From a bacterium (lineage in GTDB: Bacteria > Babelota > Babeliae > Babelales > Babelaceae), in contig JAJZMR010000008.1 in the NCBI GenBank assembly GCA_021847535.1, positions 1-5,997 of the forward strand: 5,997 nt of DNA, in the 5' to 3' direction. Of the stretch, positions 1 to 4,751 are shown one piece after another. Below the pieces are notes generated by a model that saw nothing but the letters and a program-made list of their open reading frames with translations, searched no databases and had not been told where the DNA came from. Position numbers and translations under genes: made by a program. Position 1 is the first letter of the stretch; each line of letters opens with the position of its first letter.

Positions 1-2
1 CG

Positions 3-353
3 ACTGCCATATTGGGTTCAATAGGAGCTTCAATTGCAGCTCTTTATTATGGTATAAAAAATCCTGATCCTAAACTTGTTATGGGTGCTTTTGTAGTCCC
101 CCCTCTTATAGCGGCACAAATATGTTCAAATTATTTTAGAAAAGCAAACGATATGTCCGCACGTCAAATCATTGGTCGGGACCAGCTGGTTCACGCGATT
201 AAATCACTTAAAAATATTCAAGAAAGATATATAAAAGAAAATAGCATAATCAGAATAGCCACTATTTTAAAGATGACAGATTTTTTTAATTGCATTTTCT
301 ATCCCATACGTCCTTATACTGATAAAGAGCGCATTAATTATTTGAATACATAG
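3..353 (+). CDS. Partial small membrane protein, C-terminal part, unknown function
   Basis: The reading frame is open from the left edge of the window, so the true start probably lies upstream; a TTG at 12 is the first possible start inside the window but has no visible ribosome binding site. The visible 116 residues begin with two hydrophobic stretches (about residues 1-18, rich in Ala, Gly and Ile, and about 24-45, containing VVPPLIAAQI), which read as two transmembrane helices joined by a short polar turn (KNPDPK). A basic, mostly hydrophilic tail of about 70 residues follows and is probably soluble. The gene ends in two consecutive in-frame TAG stops (351-356). It lies 21 bases before the beta-barrel gene and is probably co-transcribed with it. 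I do not recognise the family. The hydrophobic pattern and the double stop support a real gene, but no function can be assigned. Confidence 0.6.
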   Translation, partial: TAILGSIGASIAALYYGIKNPDPKLVMGAFVVPPLIAAQICSNYFRKANDMSARQIIGRDQLVHAIKSLKNIQERYIKENSIIRIATILKMTDFFNCIFYPIRPYTDKERINYLNT

Positions 354-374
354 TAGCTAGAATGAAGGGGATGC

Positions 375-1253
375 ATGTTGTGGGCACTTTTATTGTTGCT
401 CCATCTTTTTTTTCATAATCAAATTGGTGCTACTCGCCTGCGTGACGTGAGCACCGATTCAGCGTTAGAGCTTGCTTTAGTTAATTTTCATCGTTATGCA
501 GGGCAGTCAGAGAGCACGTATGTATATGCTAAACCATTTTATATACACTCTGTAGGTGGGCTATTAGAGAGGTCGTTAGCAGGGGTTCTTTTTACTGGGT
601 ATAAAAATCTTACGCACGCGATTTGGCTAGGCATTAATACCGCTGCTATGCAAGCGGAAATATATGACCAAAAAGCAGGTGGACTGGATGATATCCAATT
701 TAAATTAGGTTATGATCTTTTAAAGCTTGAAGATGCTCATGGGACACTTTATCTGGTAGGTACCGCACCAACAGGCAATCGGCCATGTTCTTGCATTTGT
801 TTACCAACTGTTGGAACGAAAAATGGAAGTTTTGGCTTTGGTCTTGATACACAGGCTGTTGCATTTGAAATTAAAGATTGTGAATTGTCATTATCGATTG
901 ATCTTAAATATCGCTATGTTTTTAGCAGCCATGAATATCAACCTGTTTATTCTCGTATCTATCCACGAGGTACTATTGATGTGTGGATAGCGCTCAATGT
1001 GCCTCTATATGCCTGGGATGTGGAGCTTGGGTATGATCTGTGGTGGTTGAATAAAGAAAAGATAATAACAGCTGGTCAGCTGTGCAAAAAAACGGCGTGC
1101 GCGCTGAGCCAAAAAATCTATCTTGATGTGGGCTATACGGCTGCTGATATACGACTTAGGCCATTAATTGCTGTAGGCGCTTCATATGAATGTGCACACA
1201 CCAATGCTCTGAATCAATGGATGATGTGGATGACTGCTGGAATAACCTTTTAG
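375..1253 (+). CDS. Predicted secreted outer-membrane beta-barrel protein
   Basis: The protein has 292 residues. Residues 1-19 are a hydrophobic signal peptide (Leu-rich core, possible cleavage after IGA at 17-19). The remainder has many short alternating hydrophobic and polar stretches with aromatic residues, no long hydrophobic helix, and ends in a terminal Phe (MTAGITF). The terminal Phe and strand pattern are typical of barrels inserted by the BAM complex. A conserved-looking segment, GTAPTGNRP at 129-137, is followed by a cysteine cluster (C138, C140, C142) and by FGFG at 153-156; from memory this resembles large barrel families of Dependentiae, but that is recollection only. The ATG at 375 is favoured because AAGGGG (365-370) lies four bases upstream; the ATG at 371 is in another frame and soon hits a stop. 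The gene ends with tandem stops, TAG then TAA. A porin-like or adhesin role is possible; the substrate is unknown. Confidence 0.8.
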   Translation: MLWALLLLLHLFFHNQIGATRLRDVSTDSALELALVNFHRYAGQSESTYVYAKPFYIHSVGGLLERSLAGVLFTGYKNLTHAIWLGINTAAMQAEIYDQKAGGLDDIQFKLGYDLLKLEDAHGTLYLVGTAPTGNRPCSCICLPTVGTKNGSFGFGLDTQAVAFEIKDCELSLSIDLKYRYVFSSHEYQPVYSRIYPRGTIDVWIALNVPLYAWDVELGYDLWWLNKEKIITAGQLCKKTACALSQKIYLDVGYTAADIRLRPLIAVGASYECAHTNALNQWMMWMTAGITF

Positions 1254-1267
1254 TAAAGCAGTTTTTT
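1233..1267 (+). terminator. Probable rho-independent terminator at the end of the barrel gene
   Basis: ACTGCT (1233-1238) pairs perfectly with AGCAGT (1257-1262), and a G-T wobble could add one pair. The stem is followed directly by six T (1262-1267). The loop is long (18 bases) but can fold internally through GG/CC. The left arm lies inside the last codons of the barrel gene and the loop contains its stop. The stem is short, so efficiency may be modest. Confidence 0.45.
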
Positions 1268-1295
1268 CTTATAGTGTAATTATTTTTCTTGTTTG

Positions 1296-1325
1296 TTGAC
1301 GTCTGATGATGCAGGATGTTAGATT
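1296..1325 (+). promoter_or_regulatory. Weak candidate sigma70 promoter for the fibre gene
   Basis: TTGACG (1296-1301) matches the -35 consensus at five of six positions. TAGATT (1320-1325), after an 18-base spacer, matches TATAAT at only four. It sits just after the probable terminator and would place the transcript start near 1332, upstream of the preferred ATG at 1364 but downstream of the alternative ATG at 1316. This would agree with the shorter protein. The poor -10 keeps the call tentative. Confidence 0.3.
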
Positions 1326-1363
1326 TTTTAGGTATTTATCTATTTCTTCAAAAGAGATATTGC

Positions 1364-3655
1364 ATGAAGCTATCTATTTTTTACACACTTATTTCACTTT
1401 TCCCCCTTGTAGCATACTGTGGTGAGTGTGAAAATCATACAGCTGAAAAGATTGAACAATATATTGAAACCATCTTAGTTTTAGATGCTTGTTTACAGGA
1501 GAGCTCTGATGCACAGCGCCTGAGTGTTGATGCCGATGTGGTGAGTTTGGTCACTGTATATGATCAGATAAGGCCCTATTTAACTGATCATAAACGTTTT
1601 CTGGCCGATGAGTGCATTGCGCGATTGGAGCGTTATATTAATGTCAAAGCTCCACGAACTGATTCTCCGGTAATTACAGCCGCGTATACGGTCGACTCAA
1701 GCTATATCCAGTTGCGTGATTCTTATTTGCGTAATCTTATTCTTACCGGTACTCTGGTTGCACCAAACTTTATTACACAACTGTCAGGGTTGTATGTTCT
1801 TAAATCTGGAGATACGATGACCGGATCTTTGACCATGGCTGACCAGCAGGGGATTATTTTTGATGACACTGCTGATGGTTCTGTTTTAATTCAGGCCCCT
1901 GCTACTGTTTCGTCATCTTATACATTACAATTGCCTACAGGCTCAGGAACTGCCGGCCAAGTCCTTGCCTCGCAAGGTGGAAATCCGGATCAACTTTATT
2001 GGAGAACTATTGAAGCAGTAGTCACTTCGACCGTTCAATTATATGGGGATGTTATTGGTTCTTCAACGGCCAACAGAGTTAATACAATTTGCGACTTTTC
2101 TGCATGCTCGCTGGTTGACACGGTAACAACGGCTACATCTGCCGATATGGGCGGAACGCTTGTGATCCGGGACAGTAATGGTAATTTTTCTGCCGGTACC
2201 ATTACGGCTAATCTTACCGGAACTGCAACCTATGCAACAAATGCATTGCTTTCTGTTACTGCTGATTTTGCTTATGCAACGTCAATGGCCTTCTCTTTTA
2301 CAGGAAATCTTTCAGGAGATGTGATCGGTACACAGACGGCAACGGTTATTGCATTTGTGTGTGGGATTCCCGCCTGCACTTTAGCCCAAACATACTCGGT
2401 GATTATTTCAGGGACAAGTTATGATATTCCAAATACATTAGTTCGACGTGATAGCACAGGTAGCTTTGTGGCAACGAATGTGACAACAACAGGTTACACT
2501 ATCTTTACCAATCCAGCAGGAACACAATCAGTTTCACTAACTGCAGGTGCTTTAGCAGCAACCTATACGCTCGTATTGCCAACAGCACAAGCAACAGCGC
2601 CACACCAGGCGCTGTTTAATAACGGTACTGGTCAATTGAGTTGGGTGACCACATTAACGGGCGGTATTGAAAGCGTAAATAGCGCGACCGCTCCCGCGCA
2701 ATATTTGGCGACGAGTACTGGTGGCACAACCTTGGGATTCTTCTCGACTACTTTTGGCAACACACTAATAGTGCCTTACGTAGGTAATCTAAGTGGCAGC
2801 GATGTTGGGCTCATAACTGGTGCAGATTGGCAAAATTTTGAATATGCATACACTGTGGTGAGCTCGGCCACATCGGCCGATATTCCATTGTCATTGGTAT
2901 TACGTGACACAGTAGGAAGTTTTGTTGCAACGACGATCACGCTCACCGGCAATTTTCTGATTAATTATAGTGTATTAGGTGATAATGATACAGGGACTCC
3001 ATTTATACAGGCACCGCTGTATAAAAATACAAGTATCGGGCTGGGCGCAGGTTCATCATTAACTGGTTCGGGCAATATTTATATTGGATGTGGTGCAGGT
3101 GGACAACATGAGGGTAATAGCTCAATTTTTTTAGGCTATACTCGCACCTACACAGGGGATGGTCTTATATTTATCGGAAATCCGTCGACGGCTCCGGATG
3201 GGAACTCGGCAACGACCACCACTATTTATGGATGTATTAATTTACCAGAGGTGAATGCCGGTTCGGGCTACATTGCATCATTTGATACAAATGGTCAGCT
3301 GTTGCGTGCCACATCTTCTGCAAAATATAAGCAAAACATTAAGCCGGTCGCAGATGCGGTGAGTGAAAAAATTTATGATCTCAGGCCTGTTGTCTTCAAT
3401 TTTAAAAATTCCCCTGCTACAGATTCTTATGGTCTTATTGCTGAGCAGGTGCACCTCGTATTGCCTGAGCTGGTTATCTATGGCTCTGATGGACAGCCTG
3501 ATTCAGTGAATTATCTTTCATTGCAGATCGTTGCACTCGATGCCTTAATGCGCCAACATAGTAAAATTCAAGAGCTTGAATCTCGATATGTATCATTGAT
3601 CGCAAAAATTGAGGAGCAAGAAAGAGTAATTAATGCATTACAAAAAAGGACATAA
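1364..3655 (+). CDS. Secreted trimeric fibre-like protein with C-terminal S74 intramolecular chaperone
   Basis: The protein has 763 residues from the ATG at 1364. That start is preferred over the in-frame ATG at 1316 because it opens a classical signal peptide (MKLSIFYTLISLFPLVAYC) and has AAGAGA (1352-1357) six bases upstream. After a helical region (about 22-115) comes a tail-fibre-type motif, YVLKSGDTMTGSLTM (144-158). Next are two families of beta-rich repeats, a 16-residue-period beta-roll (555-605), and an S74 domain from S651 to the end. Visible S74 hallmarks are S651-SAKYK-QNI with the Ser-Lys dyad S651/K656, DLRPVVFNF, GLIAEQV (690-696), VNYLSL (715-720) and a terminal coiled coil (about 728-760). 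In the family (phage endosialidases and tail fibres), this domain drives trimer assembly and then cuts itself off beside the serine. The signal peptide points to export, so I infer a cell-surface fibre or adhesin rather than a virion part. The gene overlaps rpe by one base. Confidence 0.88.
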   Translation: MKLSIFYTLISLFPLVAYCGECENHTAEKIEQYIETILVLDACLQESSDAQRLSVDADVVSLVTVYDQIRPYLTDHKRFLADECIARLERYINVKAPRTDSPVITAAYTVDSSYIQLRDSYLRNLILTGTLVAPNFITQLSGLYVLKSGDTMTGSLTMADQQGIIFDDTADGSVLIQAPATVSSSYTLQLPTGSGTAGQVLASQGGNPDQLYWRTIEAVVTSTVQLYGDVIGSSTANRVNTICDFSACSLVDTVTTATSADMGGTLVIRDSNGNFSAGTITANLTGTATYATNALLSVTADFAYATSMAFSFTGNLSGDVIGTQTATVIAFVCGIPACTLAQTYSVIISGTSYDIPNTLVRRDSTGSFVATNVTTTGYTIFTNPAGTQSVSLTAGALAATYTLVLPTAQATAPHQALFNNGTGQLSWVTTLTGGIESVNSATAPAQYLATSTGGTTLGFFSTTFGNTLIVPYVGNLSGSDVGLITGADWQNFEYAYTVVSSATSADIPLSLVLRDTVGSFVATTITLTGNFLINYSVLGDNDTGTPFIQAPLYKNTSIGLGAGSSLTGSGNIYIGCGAGGQHEGNSSIFLGYTRTYTGDGLIFIGNPSTAPDGNSATTTTIYGCINLPEVNAGSGYIASFDTNGQLLRATSSAKYKQNIKPVADAVSEKIYDLRPVVFNFKNSPATDSYGLIAEQVHLVLPELVIYGSDGQPDSVNYLSLQIVALDALMRQHSKIQELESRYVSLIAKIEEQERVINALQKRT
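1850..2002 (+). repeat. Fibre repeat family B, copy 1 (protein-level)
   Basis: Residues 163-213 of the fibre align with residues 377-427. Shared landmarks are an I-F near the start, SYTLQLPT / TYTLVLPT, a Gly/Ala-Thr stretch, and a closing QLYW / QLSW. The DNA has diverged, so this is an old protein-level duplication. Confidence 0.6.
2045..2221 (+). repeat. Fibre repeat family A, copy 1 (protein-level)
   Basis: Residues 228-286 begin with GDVIG, contain the cysteine pair C243-X4-C248, and end with the block ATSADMGGTLVIRDSNGNFS plus an LTG. They align with copies 2 and 3. An Ala/Thr/Tyr-rich linker of about 30 residues follows (LTGTATYATNALLSV onward) before copy 2. Confidence 0.7.
2315..2494 (+). 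repeat. Fibre repeat family A, copy 2 (protein-level)
   Basis: Residues 318-377 begin with GDVIGTQTATV, carry C333-X4-C338, and close with GTSYDIPNTLVRRDSTGSFV and a TTTG. The copy starts exactly 90 residues after copy 1 and runs straight into repeat B copy 2. Confidence 0.7.
2492..2644 (+). repeat. Fibre repeat family B, copy 2 (protein-level)
   Basis: Residues 377-427 match copy 1 (residues 163-213) through TYTLVLPT, the Ala/Gln/Thr segment and the final GQLSW. Placed between A copies 2 and 3, it gives the order B-A-A-B-A. Confidence 0.6.
2783..2950 (+). repeat. Fibre repeat family A, copy 3 (protein-level, cysteine-free)
   Basis: Residues 474-529 open with GNLSGSD, matching the GNLSGD just before copy 2, and close with ATSADIPLSLVLRDTVGSFV and a LTG. 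The middle part has diverged (ADWQNFEYAY) and lacks the CX4C pair of copies 1 and 2. Confidence 0.6.
3026..3178 (+). repeat. Short beta-roll repeats before the S74 domain
   Basis: Four turns with the pattern hydrophobic-x-hydrophobic-Gly, two of them followed by Gly-Ala-Gly, have key glycines at residues 559, 575, 591 and 605 (spacing 16, 16, 14). Examples are SIGLGAG, IYIGCGAG, IFLG and IFIG. The pattern resembles the head beta-roll of trimeric autotransporter adhesins such as YadA, where each short repeat forms one turn of a trimeric roll. Confidence 0.55.
3314..3652 (+). other. S74 self-cleaving chaperone domain, with predicted cleavage site at S651
   Basis: This segment encodes residues 651-763 of the fibre. 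S651 and K656 occupy the positions of the Ser-Lys dyad described for endosialidase (the SDERLKENI-type motif, here SSAKYKQNI). Cleavage beside S651 would release about 113 residues and leave a mature fibre ending in the beta-roll region. The C-terminal heptad-like stretch should trimerise the released chaperone. Confidence 0.75.
3646..3650 (+). promoter_or_regulatory. Ribosome binding site of rpe inside the fibre gene
   Basis: AAGGA lies four bases before the rpe ATG (3655), within the last lysine-arginine codons of the fibre gene. No separate promoter is seen upstream, so rpe translation is probably coupled to the end of the fibre gene. Confidence 0.6.
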
Positions 3656-4308
3656 TGGTGAGATTGTTCCCTTCTTTAATCGCGAGTAATCCGCTCACGC
3701 TTGAAAAGACCGTGCACCATTTACGCGACGCATGTGACGGTTTTCACCTTGATATAATGGATAATCAGTTTGTTTCAAATATTGCCTTTTCGTGGGACAC
3801 GATTAATGCGATAAGAGCCTCGACACCGCTGCCACTCTGGAGTCACTTTATGGTCTATCATCCTGAAAAATATATGAACAAACTTGCATTGCAAGAGAAT
3901 GATATTGTCTCGATACATTATGAATCAGCACCACTCGAACAACTCCAGGCACTATTTATGGATCTTAGATCCCGTAAGGTTATTGCAAGCTGCGCTTTGC
4001 TCGCGCATACGCCCATTTCAGCATTACATGAACTTATTGGTTTTATTGATCATGTGCTCATCATGTCCGTCCAGGCTGGTTTTTCGGGCCAACAGTTTTT
4101 GCCAGGCACAGTAAGCAAACTTACCGATTTAATTACTTTTCAAAAGGAGCATGCAACTGATTGGCAAGTCGGCGTAGATGGTGGGATCAATTTGGCAACG
4201 ATTCAAGAGCTTTTGTCTATGAATATTGCTGATGTTGCCCTTGGTGCATCGGTTTTTTTTGGTAATAAGCCAGAACAAAAATTAGAGCAATTTTACAAAA
4301 TTTTATGA
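3655..4308 (+). CDS. rpe: Ribulose-phosphate 3-epimerase
   Basis: The 217-residue protein is about the family's usual length (E. coli 225). It interconverts ribulose 5-phosphate and xylulose 5-phosphate in the cytoplasmic pentose phosphate pathway on a TIM barrel with a divalent metal. All expected metal and catalytic residues are present: S7 in PSLIAS, H31 and D33 in HLDIMD, H64 in HFMV, and D175 in VDGG. The phosphate-side loops differ from the common form: MSVQAGFSGQQF (137-148) replaces the usual MSVNPGFGGQ, and LGAS (196-199) replaces the usual AGS-type loop. The ATG overlaps the fibre stop (TAATG) and has AAGGA upstream. Membership of the RPE family is firm. A related phosphosugar epimerase specificity, such as allulose-6-phosphate epimerase, cannot be excluded given the loop changes. 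Confidence 0.9.
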   Translation: MVRLFPSLIASNPLTLEKTVHHLRDACDGFHLDIMDNQFVSNIAFSWDTINAIRASTPLPLWSHFMVYHPEKYMNKLALQENDIVSIHYESAPLEQLQALFMDLRSRKVIASCALLAHTPISALHELIGFIDHVLIMSVQAGFSGQQFLPGTVSKLTDLITFQKEHATDWQVGVDGGINLATIQELLSMNIADVALGASVFFGNKPEQKLEQFYKIL

Positions 4309-4361
4309 TTTTTTTATTGCGTCTAAAATTTTAAAAAATCTTAGTCTATTTATATAAAGTC

Positions 4362-4389
4362 TTGTCAAAAAAAAAAGCTCGCGTATACT
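4362..4389 (+). promoter_or_regulatory. Sigma70-type promoter of groES-groEL with A10 spacer tract
   Basis: TTGTCA (4362-4367) and TATACT (4384-4389) each match consensus at five of six positions, with a 16-base spacer. The last base of the -35 begins an uninterrupted run of ten A (4367-4376). Transcription would start near 4396, giving a leader of about 40 bases. The rest of the 4309-4435 gap is AT-rich; I see no CIRCE inverted repeat (TTAGCACTC-N9-GAGTGCTAA), no heat-shock sigma32-like element and no convincing terminator for rpe in it. Confidence 0.65.
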
Positions 4390-4425
4390 ATTTTACGATC
4401 ATATAAGTATCATAAAAATAACGCT

Positions 4426-4431
4426 AAGGAG
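4426..4431 (+). promoter_or_regulatory. Strong ribosome binding site of groES
   Basis: AAGGAG lies four bases before the ATG at 4436. It is the best Shine-Dalgarno match in the window, as expected for an abundant chaperonin. Confidence 0.7.
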
Positions 4432-4435
4432 TACT

Positions 4436-4720
4436 ATGTATTCAAGTATACATCCTCTTTCTGACCGCGTATTAATTCGTCGTCAGGAATTACAAGAAGA
4501 AAAAACGGCTGGTGGTATTATTATTCCAGATGCGGCCAAAGAAAAAAGTCAAATAGGCGAAGTTATTGCCGTTGGCCCAGGACGCATTTCACCTGATGGA
4601 AAACTTCATCCTATGGCTGTTAAACAGGGAGACAAGGTTCTTTTTGGAAAATATGCAGGGGTTGACGTAGATAAAGATCTTCTTATTGTGCGAGAAGATG
4701 ATATTTTGGGCATTTTATAA
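4436..4720 (+). CDS. groES: Co-chaperonin GroES (Cpn10)
   Basis: The 94-residue protein has normal length (E. coli 97). GroES forms the heptameric lid that closes the GroEL folding chamber in the cytoplasm. Family landmarks appear in order: [12 protein letters not shown] at the start (5-16), the mobile loop (about 17-34) with its GroEL-binding hydrophobic tripeptide I28-I29-I30 after [13 protein letters not shown] (41-50), the roof loop around [16 protein letters not shown], and the closing EDDILGIL. The N-terminus is about two residues longer than in E. coli (MYSSIHPL versus MNIRPL). It is the first gene of the chaperonin operon, 31 bases before groEL, behind its own promoter. Confidence 0.97.
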   Translation: MYSSIHPLSDRVLIRRQELQEEKTAGGIIIPDAAKEKSQIGEVIAVGPGRISPDGKLHPMAVKQGDKVLFGKYAGVDVDKDLLIVREDDILGIL

Positions 4721-4740
4721 TACGAAATTATAATACAAAA
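4715..4740 (+). repeat. Tandem 13-bp duplication over the groES stop codon
   Basis: TTATAATACGAAA (4715-4727) is followed at once by TTATAATACAAAA (4728-4740), with one mismatch. The first copy contains the groES stop TAA (4718-4720). Each copy includes a perfect TATAAT hexamer, but no well-placed -35 was found, so promoter activity is not claimed. Confidence 0.7.
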
Positions 4741-4741
4741 T

Positions 4742-4746
4742 AAGGA
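4742..4746 (+). promoter_or_regulatory. Ribosome binding site of groEL
   Basis: AAGGA lies five bases before the ATG at 4752. It supports this start, which also gives the family-typical opening MAGKK. Confidence 0.65.
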
Positions 4747-4751
4747 AAAAA

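Noticed and set aside
1316..1363. In-frame ATG at 1316 that would lengthen the fibre protein by 16 residues
   Set aside because: It has only an AGG directly touching the ATG, and it would place extra residues ahead of a clean signal peptide. The ATG at 1364 has better binding-site spacing.
1409..1426. Possible lipoprotein signal (LVAYC-G) at the end of the fibre signal peptide
   Set aside because: The residue before the cysteine is Tyr, where a lipobox needs Gly, Ala or Ser. Ordinary signal peptidase cleavage is more likely.
1364..3655. Fibre gene as part of a prophage
   Set aside because: No other phage gene is visible, the protein has an export signal, and it is fused by overlap to a housekeeping gene. 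Flanking sequence outside the window could still change this.
3884..4114. Alternate-frame open frame inside rpe
   Set aside because: It overlaps well-conserved rpe residues and has no recognisable domain or binding site.
4307..4340. AT-only hairpin (GATTTTTT with AAAAAATC) after rpe as a terminator
   Set aside because: The stem has one G-C pair, the loop is 18 bases, and no T-run follows the right arm, so it would be too weak to call.
4399..4413. Direct repeat ATCATA in the groES leader as an operator
   Set aside because: It is a six-base AT-rich repeat with an 11-base period in a very AT-rich leader. Chance is likely and no known operator matches.
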